Made by a program: the position numbers and the translations under genes
Assembly: GCA_003550325.1 (NCBI GenBank)
Contig: QKWP01000682.1
Coordinates: 164,625-228,624 of the forward strand
Origin: Gigaspora rosea
Taxonomy: Eukaryota > Glomeromycota > Glomeromycetes > Diversisporales > Gigasporaceae
Direction: 5' to 3'
DNA length: 64,000 bases
The notes under the pieces: model-generated
The model's input: only the letters and a program-made list of their open reading frames with translations
Told to the model about the DNA's origin: nothing
The model's database searches: none
In this document: one piece after another, positions 1 to 12,839 of the stretch
Layout: the number at the start of each line of letters is the position of its first letter
Numbering within the stretch: position 1 is the first letter of the stretch

Positions 1-2830
1 AAAAAAAGAAAAGAGTTAGAGTCAGTGCAGAATAAGTAAAGGAGAGTAAAATTATTTATTCAAGACAAAAAAGAGTACGCGAAACCTGACCTGATTCTCA
101 ATTGAAGTCTTAAGTGAAGACTTGATTTGGATTATGTAAAAAAAAGAGTTACCAGTAGAGTCAATAAAGGAGAATAGAATTATTTATTCAAAAAAAAAGA
201 GTACACAAAACCTGACCTGATTCTCAATCAAAGTCTCAAGCAAAGATTATGTAAAAAAAAAGAAAAGAGTTAGAGTCAGTGCAAAATAAGTAAAGGAGAA
301 TAGAATTATTTATTCAAAAAAAAAGAAAAAGAAAAGAGTTAGAGTTAGTGCAAAATAAGTAAAGGAGAGTAGAATTATTTGTTCAAGACAAAAAAGAGTA
401 CACGAAACCTAACCTGATTCTCATTTGAAGTCTTAAGCAAAGACTTGATTCGGATTATGTAAAAAAAAAAGAAAGAGTTAGAGTCAGTGCAGAATATGCG
501 AAACCTAACCTGATTCTGAATTGAAATCTCAAGCAAAGATTTTGTAAAAAAAAAAAAAGAAAAGAGTTAGAGTTAGTGCAGAATAAGTAAAGGAGAGTAA
601 AATTATTTATTCAAGACAAAAAAAAGTATGCAAAACCCGACTTGATTCTTAATTGAAGTCTTAAGTGAAGACTTGATTTGGATTATGTAAAAAAAGAAAA
701 GAGTTACCGGTAGAGTCAATAAAGGAGAATAGAATTATTTATTCAAAAAAAAAAGAAAAAGAAAAGAGTTAGAGTTAGTGCAAAATAAGTAAAGGAAAGT
801 AGAATTATTTGTTCAATACAAAAAAGAGTACACGAAACCTGACCTGATTCTCATTTGAAGTCTTAAGCGAAGACTTGATTTGGATTATATATAAAAAAAA
901 AAAAGAGTTAGAGTCAGTGCAGAATAAGTAAAGGAGAATAGAGTTATTTATTCAAAAAAAGAGAGTATGCGAAACCTGACCTGATTCTCAATTGAAGTCT
1001 CAAGTGAAGATTTTGTAAAAAAAAAGAAAAGAGTTAGAGTCAGTGCAGAATAAGTAAAGGAGAGTAAAATTATTTATTCAAGACAAAAAAGAGTACGCGA
1101 AACCCGACCTAATTCTCAATTGAAGTCTTAAGTGAAGACTTGATTTGGATTATGTAAAAAAAAGAAAAGAGTTACCGGTAGAGTCAATAAAGGAGAATAG
1201 AATTATTTATTCAAAAAAAGAGAGTATGCGAAACTGACCTGATTCTCAATTGAAGTCTCAAGCGAAGATTATGTAAAAAAAAAAAGAAAAGAGTTAGAGT
1301 CAGTGCAGAATAAGTAAAGGAGAATAGAATTATTCAAAACAAGAAGGAGTATGAGAAACCTAACCTGATTCTCAATTGAAGTCTTAAGCGAAGACTTGAT
1401 TTGGATTATGTAAAAAAAAAGAAAAGAGTTAGAGTCAGTGCAGAATAAGTAAAGGAGAATAGAGTTATTTATTCAAAAAAAGAGAGTATGCGAAACCTGA
1501 CCTGATTCTCAATTGAAGTCTCAAGTGAAGATTATATAAAAAAAAAGAAAAGAGTTAGAGTCAGTGCAGAATAAGTAAAGGAGAGTAAAATTATTTATTC
1601 AAGACAAAAAAGAGTACGCGAAACCCGACCTAATTCTCAATTGAAGTCTTAAGTGAAGACTTGATTTGGATTATGTAAAAAAAAGAAAAGAGTTACCGGT
1701 AGAGTCAATAAAGGAGAATAGAATTATTTATTCAAAAAAAAAAAGAGTACACAAAACCTGACCTGATTCTCAATCGAAGTCTCAAGCAAAGATTATGTAA
1801 AAAAAAAGAAAAGAGTTAGAGTCAGTGCAAAATAAGTAAAGGAGAATAGAATTATTTATTCAAAAAAAAAGAAAAAGAAAAGAGTTAGAGTCAGTGTAGA
1901 ATAAGTAAAGGAGAGTTGAATTATTTGTTCAAGACAAAAAAGAGTACATGAAACCTGACCTGATTCTCATTTGAAGTCTTAAGCGAAGACTTGATTTGAA
2001 TTATGTAAAAAAAAAGAAAAGAGTTAGAGTCAGTACAGAATAAGTAAAGGAGAATAGAGTTATTTATTCAAAAAAAGAGAGTATGCGAAACTGACCTGAT
2101 TCTCAATTGAAGTCTCAAGCGAAGATTATGTAAAAAAAAAAAGAAAAGAGTTAGAGTCAGTGCAGAATAAGTAAAGAAAAATAGAATTATTAATTCAAAA
2201 CAAAAAAAGAGCATGAGTAACCTGACCTGATTCTCAATTGAAGTTTTAAGCGAAGACTTGATTTGGATTATGTAAAAAAAAGAAAAGAGTTAGAGTCAGT
2301 GCAGAATAAGTTTAGAAGAATAAATTATTTATTCAAAAAAAAAAGGAGTACGTGAAACTTGATATAATTCTCAATTGACATCTTAAGCGAAAAAAAAGAA
2401 AAAGTCAGAGTTAGTGCAGAATAAGTAAAGGAGAATAGAATGATTTATTTAAAAAAAAATAATGTACGTGAAACCTGACCTGATTTACAATTGAAGTCTC
2501 AAGCAAAGATTATATAAAAAAAAAAAAGAGTTAGAATTAGTGCAAAAAATCAGTAAAGAAGAATAGAATTATTTATTTAAAACAAAAAGAAGTATGCAAA
2601 ACCTGACCTGATTCTCAATTGACGCCTTAAGTAAAGATTATGTAAAAAAAAGAAAAGTTAGTGTTAGTGCAGAATAAGTAAAGGAGAATAAAATTATCTA
2701 TTCAAAAAAAAATAAAGTATGCGAAACCTGATCTGATTCTCAATTGAAGTCTTAAGCGAAGACTTGATTTTGACTATGTAAAAAAAAAGAAAAGAGTTAG
2801 AGTTAGTAAAGGAGAATAGAATTATTTATT
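1..2830 (+). repeat. Left satellite array (direct orientation)
   Basis: About twenty tandem copies of a unit of roughly 110-145 bp. Each unit runs: poly-A, GAGTTAGAGTCAGTGCAGAA, TAAGTAAAGGAGA, AATTATTTATTCAA, a second A-rich tract, then CGAAACCTGACCTGATTCTC and AATTGAAGTCTTAAG. Units differ in A-tract length and by short deletions. The array runs off the left edge of the window, so its full length is unknown. It ends sharply at 2830 just after an AATTATTTATT motif. The same unit occurs in reverse complement at 6296-11765. No coding potential is seen. Confidence 0.95.
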
Positions 2831-3900
2831 GTTTAAGTTAGTATAATTTATTTCAACCAAAGCCCTAAAATGGTAAGATTATTACCTTGTATAGTTAGAG
2901 TTGTGAATTAAATCCTGGAATTAATTTAAAGGTGTAAGTTATATGAATAGAATTAATTCAATTAATTTCATTAATGGCATTTTGGGAAACTATTCAAAAC
3001 TCTACCTTGTTATCTTTGTTAAAAGTCGTATTCAATCGTAAAACCAAAGTTGAGTCTTGACCTTTGAAATTCGAGTAGAAGTGTTGACTTTTAGCTTCCT
3101 TGATATAAAATAGCCCTTATAAGATAAACCGCTATTAACACTTCTTGATTCAAGATATTGTTTTCGCTATACTATCCATACTATCAATTTTCACTCAGAA
3201 TAAGAGAGAGAGAAAAAGAATTGAATAGTAATCCAAAACCCTTTTTATAGCCAAGCAATACCTGATTAAACTCTTGATTAACGTCATTGTTATCTTTAAT
3301 TAATAATCTATATACTACGTTAATCCTGTGACACACGTAACGATTGTTAAGACTCTTAACAATCGAATAGAGACCTGAAGCCCCAGTATACTTGAAATAA
3401 AGAAGAGGAATTTCTTTTCACTTCCTCTCAGAACTTCGAAACAACTGATAGAAGCACAGGACCAGGTTATACTTATTTGAACCACTAGTATTTTCGCAAT
3501 AAGACTCAAAAGACCTTGATACTTGGACCAAGTCTCTCTACGCCTACTAATGATAGTAGTTTAGTTAGTTATTATCTTTCAATTGGCTCCTACTTTTCAA
3601 TGTAAACAAGTATTTCACTTAAAGATCATAATTGGAAAGTCCTTATGCATACAAAAGGTTTGTTGTTTATATAAATTGAAGATATTGCATAAATAAAATT
3701 ATTATTACTAGTTAAAAAGTATATATCCAAGATCACATTTATTATTAGCAGTTAAGTAATTTATTATATAACTTAGTAAAATTTGTATTTTTAAATAACC
3801 AATTTATTAATAAGCAACACTATCATAAATATTTAAACTTTATTTATGCAAAATCTTTCATATAATAGAAAATAAAAAAAAGTAAAAAATAAAGAATATA
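2831..3900. other. Non-coding spacer inside the inverted-array element
   Basis: No convincing coding frame. It contains a TATA-like stretch (GATATAAAATAGCCC near 3100) followed by purine-rich GA repeats (about 3200-3220), and a perfect 25-bp palindrome at 3341-3365 (arms CGATTGTTAAGA and TCTTAACAATCG around one base). This could be the 3' flank of the transposase gene or a remnant of another element; the sequence alone does not decide. Confidence 0.4.
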
Positions 3901-3902
3901 AA

Positions 3903-5443
3903 TTTTTAAAAAACAAGATTGTGGGCAATCCCACGAAGATACTCCATGATAGATCTATTACCATGATCATTGAATACTATTTGTATACATTGCTCACGCT
4001 CAATGTTATGCCTTCTTTGAGGTGGCCTCGGAGCACCTCGCAAAATTGCTTCGATGTCAAGTTCAACTCTATTTTGCTCTTTCTGAATCTCATTCAAAAT
4101 TCTGAAAATCCCCACATGTGCACAACCTACTAATACATCCCACCTCCTGTGCCAACCCTCTACAGAGTTCTGCGTTCTTGGATAGGCATGTTCAATGTTA
4201 TCGACCACAGACCAAAAAGTGGGAGGAAACAATGGTTCTGACCTACTGATATTTCCATTTCTATGCATGTGCCTGACTCTACCATAAATGAAAGTTTCCT
4301 CAAACCAACAAACAACATGCCCAGCTTCATCTGGAATATGAGTTTTCAATTCTTCGTATGCAGCTGGTATTTCAGAGAGGGCAAAAAGGCGAAAGCAGAA
4401 AAACTTCTCATTAGCAAGCTAAAATCTTCATCTATACTGTATCTTGAGGCAAGTCCATAGGCCTGAACCTTATGATAAATACACTGTGAAAAATGAAAGT
4501 GGCAACCTTTATTCTGGACATCATCAAATTCCAATTCGACAGAATTTATGGCAGCTGCCTCAAAATCGGTCAAAACTACATGCGGGTCCAAATTTATGTT
4601 ATGTTCCTCGCTAAAATCTATCAGTTCTTAGAACAATCACATGTAGGATTCCTCTGACTTGCTAGTCATTAAACAGAAAACCAAAGGTAATACCCTTGAA
4701 TTTTCACTCCCACCTACACATCCTAAAATATAATATATTAATGCATATAAATAAATAAAGTCAATAGTATCATAAAATATATATATATAATAAGTAAATA
4801 AATAAATAAGTAAATAAATAAACAAATAAATAAGTAAATAAATAAGTAAATAAGTAAATAAATAAATAAGTAAAGATTAAAAAGATACCGTGAATGGTGT
4901 ACAGCTGCCTAAACATATTGGGTACTGTTCGGAAAGTTCTGTCCATAATTCAAAATGTTGAACGATTTAAGTATCGAATGTTATCCACGGTTGTAAAAAT
5001 TAAAAACCCACTTCGCTCTACTATGGAATCATGATTAGAAAGTCTAACCCACTTAAAGTTCTTTTCATATGATCAGGGATAATTAAATCTTCCAAAGAAA
5101 GTGGCTCCGTAGGAAGATCAAGATGTCGAATTCATTGAATCGTTTGGCAGATTGCATTATGAGATGGAAGGTACTAGTACACGTACTGAGGACTGTCAGT
5201 AATCACTGTCTGCAAGACTTGGGAAGGCTTTTCCCTGATTAGTTGTGCTTGATCCTTTATCCTAGCGATCATCTTCACAACTTCCACTCTGCTTGCTTGT
5301 GCTAAATGGTTATGCTCTTTCGCACTTCTAAGATAATGTTGGCCATTTACCAGTCTGGTCACTGCACGACCATTGCAGTTCAACTTGTCTCGCCTCTCGC
5401 AACACCAATAAAACGCATTTTTACGACTTTTATTCTTAACCAA
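3903..5443 (-). pseudogene. FLYWCH/MULE-type transposase, decayed
   Basis: Read on the minus strand from 5443 the order matches a Mutator-like element (MULE) transposase. First comes a FLYWCH zinc finger (5443-5300: FYWCC, then C, then a H-x-H pair in KEHNHL). Next is the MULE core: a block with PTEPLSLEDLIIPDH, then STF*IMDRTFRTVPNMFRQLY with the first catalytic Asp (about 5010-4870), then TDFEAAAI and KGCHFHFSQ (4591-4346) with the second Asp and the C/H motif. Last is the C-terminal part with LFPPTFWSVVDN and SVEGWH (4349-3906), where the last acidic residue lies. Stop codons, frameshifts and a TAAA/TAAG microsatellite break the frame, so it is inactive. It sits between two satellite arrays in inverted orientation. 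Family assignment is from remembered motif patterns. Confidence 0.88.
4787..4874. repeat. AAATAAATAAGT microsatellite
   Basis: A run of about 90 bases made of TAAA/TAAG tetramers. It lies within the transposase pseudogene, between the first and second catalytic Asp blocks, and is one of the lesions that broke it. Confidence 0.9.
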
Positions 5444-5946
5444 AAAAAACTATTAACGTTAATTTTATCATTTCCATGAGCAGATGGTACGATTTCGCAA
5501 ATAAAGTTATTCATAGTGTTATAATAAGAAACAAAATTTTAGGAGTTGTTTTTAGAAAAATATATTTTACCGATAAAAAATTGGTAATTATGAATTTAAA
5601 TTCTTCACATTTATGATCCTTTATATAAATTATCATCAGCACAAGTTTTAAATCCTTGAAAGAGGTTTGTTTTAATTTCTCTTTATTAGAAATAATGCAT
5701 GATAAAAAAAGATTTGCCTGCGATTCTTCATTATAATGATAAGAACTTCATTCAATTTTCTTAATTTTTTAATTATGAATCATCTTTTTCATATGCTTGT
5801 GTAAATACTTTTAAATTAATTTTCATGCGCGAGATTAGATCTAAGCACTCCATAATAAGTATTGTCATTGCACTTTAATTACTTGCTTTTAATAGTACAT
5901 TTGAAGATCATAACTTACCTTATCAAGTTAAATAATTATATTAGAA
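5444..5946. other. AT-rich spacer
   Basis: No coding frame or repeat recognised. It lies upstream of the transposase reading direction, so any promoter of that gene would be here; no clear core promoter motif stands out. Confidence 0.3.
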
Positions 5947-6105
5947 CAGGGTGAAACCTGAGTTGCGAAATAGTGAAATCTGCTTTGTAGATCAGGTTAG
6001 GGTGAATCCGTGTTTTATTATGTTTTTTATTATATAAAAGCGGATTTCACCCTCACGTGATAATTATAGCAGGTTTCACTATTTCACAACTCTGGTTTTA
6101 CTCTG
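5947..6105. mobile_element. Miniature inverted-repeat element, CAGGGTGAAACC ends
   Basis: A 159-bp imperfect palindrome. The left end starts CAGGGTGAAACC; the reverse complement of the right end starts CAGAGTAAAACC. The arms stay similar for about 38 bp and both contain GAAATAGTGAAA. A second inner pair (GGGTGAATCCG / CGGATTTCACCCT) is nested inside. The CAGGG terminus resembles hAT elements, but no clear 8-bp target duplication can be seen. Confidence 0.65.
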
Positions 6106-6295
6106 TCATATTATATTAATAAAGAATCAAGGCGATTGTTATGTATGCAATGTGAGTATGACAGATTTTTTATTTTATCATTATAATGGTAACTTTAATT
6201 AGAGATTATATATATTAATGCAGTTACAGTACACATAAGTTTATATTATGTAGTATTTTTTGCTATAATATTTACGAAATATGGCTTGTAGTTTA

Positions 6296-9200
6296 TTTTT
6301 TTGAATAAAATAATTCTATTCTCCTTTGCTGATTCTACATTGACTCTAACTCTTTTTTACATAATCAAAATCAAGTCATCGCTTGCGCACTTCATTTGTA
6401 TAAATTAAGTCAGGTTTAACATACATTATGAATAGAGAATTCTATTCTTCTTTTACTGATTCTGCACTGACTTTAATTTTTTATTGCATAATCAAAATAA
6501 AGTCTTTGCTTGCGACTTCATTTGTACAAATCAGATTAAGTTTTGCATTACTTTATTTTATTTTATTTTTTTTTGAATAAAAATTCTATTCACTTTTACT
6601 AATTTTGCACTAAATCTCTTTTTTTACATAATCAAAATCAAGTCTTCGCTTAAGACATCAATTGAGAATCAGGTCAGGTTTCACGTACTCTTTTTTGTTT
6701 TGAATAAATAATTCTATTCTCCTTTATTGACTCTAACTCTTTTCTTTTTTTTACATAATCCAAATCAAGACTTCGCTTAAGATGTCAAATTGAGAATCAG
6801 GTCAGGTTTCGCGTACTCTTTTTTTTTTGAATAAATAATTCTATTCTTCTTTACTGATTCTGCATTGACTCTAACTCTTTATTACATAATCAAAATCAAA
6901 TCATCGCTTGCGCACTTCATTTGTATAAATCAAGTCAGGTTTCGCATACATTATGAATAGATAATTATATTCTTCTTTACTGATTCTGTACTGATTTTAA
7001 TTTTTATTACATAATCAAAATCAAGTCTTTACTTGCGACTTCATTTGTACAAATCAGATTAGGTTTCACATTACTTAATTTTATTTTAATTTTTTTTGAA
7101 TAAAAATTCTATTCTCCTTTACTAATTTTGTACTGAATCTACTTTTTTTTACATAATCAAAATCAAGTCTTCGCTTAAGACGTCAATTGAGAATCAGGTC
7201 AGGTTTCGCGTACTCTTTTTAGTTTTGAATAAATAATTCTATTCTCCTTTTCTAATTCTGAACTGAATCTACTTTTTTTTATATAATCAAAATCAATTCT
7301 TTGCTAAAGATTTCAATTGAGAATCAGGTCAGGTTTCGCATACTCTTTTTTGTTTTGAATAAATAATTATATTCTCCTTTACTAATTCTGCACTGAATCT
7401 ACTTTTTTTACATAATCAAAATCAAGTCTTCACTTAAGACGTCAATTAAGAATCAGGTCAGGCTTCGTGTACTCTTTTTTTTTTAAATAAACAATTCTAT
7501 TCTACTTTACTAATTCTGTATTGGCTCTAACTCTTTATTACATAATCAAAATCAAGTCATCGCTTGCGCACTTCATTTGTATAAATCAAATCAGGTTTCA
7601 CATACATTATTATTATTATTATTATTGAATAGATAATTCTATTCTTCTTTACTAATTCTGTACTGACTTTAATTTTTATTACATAATCAAAATGAAGTCT
7701 TTGCTTGCAACTTCATTTGTACAAATCAGGTTAGGTTTTGCATTACTTTATATTATTTTATTTTTTTTGAATAAAAATTCTATTCTCCTTTACTAATTCT
7801 GCACTGGATCTACTTTTTTTTATATAATCAAAATCAAGTCTTCGCTTAAAACGTCAATTGAGAATCAGGTCAGGTTTCGCGTGCGTACTCTTTTTTGTTT
7901 GAATAAATAATTCTATATTCCTTAACTAATTCTGCACTAAATCTACTTGTTTTTACATAATCAAAATCAAGTCTTCACTTAAGGCATCAATTGAGAATCA
8001 GGTCAGGTTTCGCGTACTCTTTTTCTTTTGAATAAATAATTATATTCTCCTTTACTAATTCTGCACTGAATCTACTTTTTTTACATAATCCAAATCAAGT
8101 TTTTGCTTAAGCTTCAATTGAGGCTCAGGTCAGGTTTTGCATACTCTTTTTTGTTTTAAATTAATAATTCTATATTCTTTTTTTTACATGATCTTTGCTT
8201 GAAACTTCAATTGTAAATCAGGGCAGGTTTCGCATACATTATTTTTTTTAAATAAATAATTCTATTCTTTTTTACTTATTCTTCACTGACTCTAACTCTT
8301 TTCTTTCTTTAATATAATCCAAATCAAGTATTCACTTGCGATTTCATTTGTACAAATCAGGTCAGGTTTCACATACTCCTTTTTGTTTTGAATAAATAAT
8401 TTTATTTTTCCTTTACTTATTCTGCACTGACTCTGACTCTTTCCTTTTTTTTACATAATCTTCACTTGAGACGTCAATTGAGAATCAGATCAGGTTTCAC
8501 GTATACTTTTTCTTTTGAATAAATAATTCTATTCTCTTTTACTTATTCTGCACTGACTCTACCACTTTTCTTTTTTTTTTTACATAATCCAAATCAAGTC
8601 TTCGCTTAAGACTTCAATTGAGAATCAGGTTAGGTTTCGCATACTCCTTTTTGTTTGAAATAAATAATTCTATTCTCCTTTACTTATTCTGTACTATTTT
8701 TTTTTTTTTTACATAATCTTTGCTTGAGACTTCAATTGTAAATCAGGTCTGGTTTTGTATAGATTTTTTTTTTAATAAATAATTCTATTCTCCTTTACTT
8801 ATTCTGCACTGACTCTAACTCTTTTCTTTTTTTTATATAATCTTTACTTAAGACATCAATTGAGAATCAGATCAGGTTTCGCGTATTCTTTTTTTTTTGA
8901 ATAAATAATTATATTCCCATTTACTTATTTTGCACTGACTCTAACTCTTTTCTTTATTCTACATAATCCAAATCAAGTCTTCGCTTAAGACTTCAATTGA
9001 GAATCAGGTCAGGTTTCACATACTCTTTTTTGTTTTGAATAAATAATTCTATTCTCATTTACTTATTCTGTACTGACTCTAACTCTTTTCTTTTTTTTAC
9101 ATAATCTTCAATTGTAAATCAGGTTAGGTTTCGCATATATTATTTTTTTTAAATAAATATTTCTATTCTTCTTTACTTATTCTGCACTGACTCTAACTCT

Positions 9201-11765
9201 TTTCTTTTTTTTACATAATCATCGCTTAAGACCTCAATTGAGAATCAGGTCAGATTTTGCGTACTCTTTTTTTTTTTGAATAAATAATTCTATTCTCCTT
9301 TACTTATTCTGCACTGACTCTATCTCTTTTCTTTTTTTTATATAATCCAAATCAAGTCTTCGCTTAAGACTTCAATTGAGAATAATATCAGGTTACTCGT
9401 ACACTTTTTTTTTGAGTAAATAATTCTATTCTCCTTTACTTATTCTGCACTTACTCTAACTCTTTTCTTTTTTTATATAATCTTCGCTTAAGACTTCAAT
9501 TGAGAATCAGGTCAGGTTTCGCGTACTCTTTGTTTTTTGAATAAATAATTCTATTCTCCCTTACAGATTCTGTACTGACTCTAACTCTTTTCTTTTTTTA
9601 CATCAATTGAAAATCAGGTCAGGTTTCACATACTCTTTTTTTTTGAATAAATAATTCTATTCTCCTTTACTTATTCTGCACTGACTCTAACTCTTTTTAT
9701 TTTTTATATAAACTTTGCTTTGCTTAAGACGTCAATTTAGAATCAGGTCAGGTTTTGTGTACTTTTTTTTTTTGAATAAATAATTCTATTCTGCTTTACT
9801 TATTCTGTACTGACTCTAACACTTTTCTTTTTTTTTTTTTACATAATCCAAATCAAGTCTTTGCTTAAGACTTCAATTGAGAATCAGGTTAGGTTACTCA
9901 TACTCCTTCTTGTTTTGAATAATTCTATTCTCCTTTACTTATTCTGCACTGACTCTAGCTCTTTTCTCTTTTTTTTTACATAATCTTCGCTTGAGACTTC
10001 AATTGAGAATCAGGTCAGGTTTCACATACTCTTTTTTTTTTGAATAAATAATTCTATTCTCCTTTACTGGTTCTGTACTGACTCTAACTCTTTTCTTTTT
10101 TTTTACATAATCCAAACCAAGTCTTCGCTTAAGACTTCAATTGAAAATCAGATCAGTTTCATGTACTTTAATTTTTTTTTTGAATAGATATTTCTATTTT
10201 CCTTTACTTATTCTGCACTGACTCTAACTCTTTTCTTTTTTTTTACATAATCCAAACCAAGTCTTCGCTTAAGACTTCAATTGAAAATCAGATCAGGTTT
10301 TGCGTACTTTATTTTTTTTTTGAATAGATATTTCTATTTTCCTTTACTTATTCTGCACTTAATCTAACTTTTTTTCTTTTTTTTTTACATAATTTTCGAT
10401 TAAGACGTCAATTGAGAATCAGATCAGGTTTCGCGTACTCATTTTTGTTTGAATAAATAATTCTGTTCTATACTGATTTTTCACTGACTCTAACTCATTT
10501 CTTTTTTTACATTATCTTCGCTTGAGACTTCAATTGAGAATCAGGTCAGGTTACTCTTACTTTTTTTGTTTTGAATAAATAATTCTATTCTCCTTTACTT
10601 ATTCTGCACTGACTCTAACTCTTTTCTTTTTTTTTACATAATCTTCGCTTGAGACAGGACCCCGGACATCTCTCATATAGATCATAACTGGATTTTGGCC
10701 AATTTTGATCTAATTTGCTAAAAATAACAAAATTTATTTATTTAAATAACTTTTGATCCAGTAATCAGAATTGAATGAACTTTTTTTTGTTAGATGCGCC
10801 TCACTGAGAGCTTCATTTTAAAAAAAGGTCCATTCAAATTAGACTACTGAATGCCAAGATAATTGCCAAAAACTGATTTTTTGCTTTTTAAATTTTTGGG
10901 GTTTTTGCTGAAATGTGTAACGTATGACCTCTGTACTACATGTCCGGGGTCCTCTTGAGACTTCAATTGAGAATCAGGTCAGATTTGTGTACTTTTTTTT
11001 TTGAATAAATAATTCTATTCTCCTTTACTTATTCTGCATTGACTCTAACTCTTTTCTTTTTTTTACATAATCCAAATCCAACTCTTTGCTTAAGACTTCA
11101 ATCGAGAATCAGGTCAGGTTTCGCATACTTTATTATTTTTTTTGAATAGGTATTTCTATTCTCCTTTACTTATTCTGCACTGACTCTAACTCTTTTCTTT
11201 TTTTTTACATAATCTTTGCTTAAGACGTCAATTGAGAATCAGGTCAGGTTTCGCGTACTCCTTCTTACTTTGAATAAATAATTCTATTTTTTTTTACTGA
11301 TTCTGCACTAACTCTAACTCTTTTCTTTTTTTTTACATAATCTTCGCTTGAGACTTCAATTGAGAATTAGATCAGGTTACTCATACTCTTTTTTGTTTTG
11401 AATAAATAATTCTATTCTCCTTTACTTATTCTGCACTGACTCTAACTCTTTTCTTTTTTTTTATATAATCTTTGCTTGAGACTTCAATTGAGAATCAGGT
11501 CAGGTTTCATGTACTCTTTTTTTTGAATAAATAATTCTATTCTCCTTTACTTATTCTGCACTGACTCTGACTCTTTTCTTTTTTTTGCTAATCCAAATCA
11601 AGTCTTCATTAAGACTTTAACTGAGAATCAGGTCAAGTTTCACATACTTTATTTTTTTTTGAATAGATAATTCTATTCTCCTTACTGACTCTAACTTTTT
11701 TTCTTTTACATAATCCAAATCAAGTCTTCGCTTGCAGGTCAGGTTTTGCGATTCTTTTTTTTTAA
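6296..11765 (-). repeat. Right satellite array (inverted orientation)
   Basis: Around forty tandem copies of the 1-2830 unit, here as the reverse complement: GAATAAATAATTCTATTCTC, CTTTACTTATTCTGCACTGA, CTCTAACTCTTTTC, ACATAATCCAAATCAAGTC, TTCAATTGAGAATCAGGTCA. Units near the inner edge (6296-8200) include a variant half-unit with CGCTTGCGCACTTCATTTGT that is absent from the outer units. The inner border lies at the same phase of the unit as the inner border of the left array. One foreign insertion (10656-10953) interrupts it. Confidence 0.95.
10656..10953. mobile_element. 298-bp TIR element with 8-bp target duplication
   Basis: Inserted in a satellite unit. Perfect 14-bp terminal inverted repeats: AGGACCCCGGACAT at the left and ATGTCCGGGGTCCT at the right. 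The satellite octamer CTTGAGAC is duplicated exactly on both sides (10648-10655 and 10954-10961), and removing the element restores a normal unit. There is no coding capacity, so it is non-autonomous. The 8-bp duplication suggests a hAT-like transposase. The AGGACC end is shared with the element at 39599-40279. Confidence 0.9.
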
Positions 11766-11769
11766 ATTT

Positions 11770-12170
11770 ACCATTTGCTGATTATACAGGTCATGTTGCT
11801 GAATGAGATCTTAAACGTATTTCAATGTTATTCAGTTATGATTTAGATTTCTAATGTTAAAATTCTTTCGTTACGATCTTTATTATAATAAGATTATTGG
11901 TGAAACTAAATGCTAGTGTTGTAAATCAATTAAACTTGTTGGTGTAATGTATTGTTGGCGAAACATATTGTTAGTGAAACATATTGTCAGTGAAACGTAT
12001 TGCGGTGAAATAAACATGTCAGTGAAATGATTGTTGGTGAATCAATTGTTGGTGTAAACATGTCAGTGAATTAAATGTCAGTAAAATAAGTGTCGGTAAA
12101 ATGTATGTGTCAGTAAATTGATTGTTGGTGAACTTAGGTATCAGTGAAATGATTGTTGGTGAAGTGATAC
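11770..12170. repeat. Array of degenerate TGTCGGTGAAAT motifs
   Basis: A 400-bp stretch in which variants of the short phrase TGTyrGTGAAAT recur every 15-30 bases (for example TTGTTGGTGAA, GTCAGTGAAATGA, TGTCGGTAAAAT). The same phrase appears in the first introns of the two kinase genes (30210-30560, 36880-37480) and around 33590. It probably marks one arm of a repeat family with subterminal motif arrays. Confidence 0.6.
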
Positions 12171-12177
12171 ATATCCA

Positions 12178-12270
12178 AATCAGAAGTTGTTATAAGGGAA
12201 GTATGTTTTAGTAGGAAAAGGGTTATCTTTCATTTTGCTATCACTCGCCTTGAAGAGGCTGGCTTTATCG
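12178..12270 (+). repeat. Split direct repeat A1 of Ngaro-like element 1
   Basis: Shares about 93 bp with 15871-15962 (both begin AAATCAGAAGTTGTTATAAG and include TTTTGCTATCACTCGC). With the B1/B2 pair it gives the A1-genes-B1-A2-B2 layout known from Ngaro-type tyrosine-recombinase retroelements. A1 marks the approximate left end. Confidence 0.75.
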
Positions 12271-12664
12271 TATTGTACCTTGCACAATTTTCAAATCTAA
12301 GTACACGCTAAATAAAACTGTTAATTATTATACAATAAATAGAACTGTTTACAATTGCCTTTATACGCCCTTTTCTTACGATGTTTGTAGTCAGTTGGAC
12401 TAAGTTGACGCTAAGCGAGTTTAAGGACCTGTACGTGGCTTGTAACCTGAGTGCCTTTGACAATTGGTTGTTTAGCAGTTTGTGGAGAGTGTCAAGCTTT
12501 CGGAAATTGGGGTACAAGGAAATCACACAGAGAAATGACAGAGTTAGAAGCAGAATAGTGATTTTAGAAATAAAATCATTTGTGAAGCTTCTGTAGCATT
12601 CATGGATCGATTTACATATAGACAATTGGGCACAATCAGTATGGTAATAAAAGGGGGCAGGTTA

Positions 12665-12828
12665 GGGGCATGCTATTTATTACGTAATTTTTACCATGGA
12701 TACATGGTCAGAGGTAGTGATTAGTCTATATATTATATTAATCAATCAGAATTAGATAAAATGATCACACCATATATGGGTAGAGGTAGCTACTAAGTAA
12801 AAATATTACGTAATAAATGGCACGTCCC
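12665..12828. mobile_element. 164-bp PIF/Harbinger-like MITE
   Basis: Terminal inverted repeats: the left end reads GGGGCATGCTATTTATTACG, the reverse complement of the right end GGGACGTGCCATTTATTACG. TTA lies directly outside both ends (12662-12664, 12829-12831), the usual 3-bp target of PIF/Harbinger elements. No coding capacity. It is inserted in Ngaro-like element 1. Confidence 0.75.
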
Positions 12829-12839
12829 TTACCATAGCA

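Noticed and set aside
1..2830. Could the regular repeats be a CRISPR array?
   Set aside because: Units are long, A-rich and similar along their whole length; there are no unique spacers, and the context is eukaryotic.
2831..3660. Possible solo LTR with TATA box
   Set aside because: A TATA-like motif and transcribed-looking sequence exist, but no TG..CA ends, target duplication or second copy can be shown in the window.
12308..12625. Open frames on both strands (12308-12625 minus, 12381-12596 plus)
   Set aside because: They lie between repeat A1 and a MITE in a dead retroelement. Neither shows recognisable motifs; the plus frame could be a gag/RT remnant but cannot be supported.
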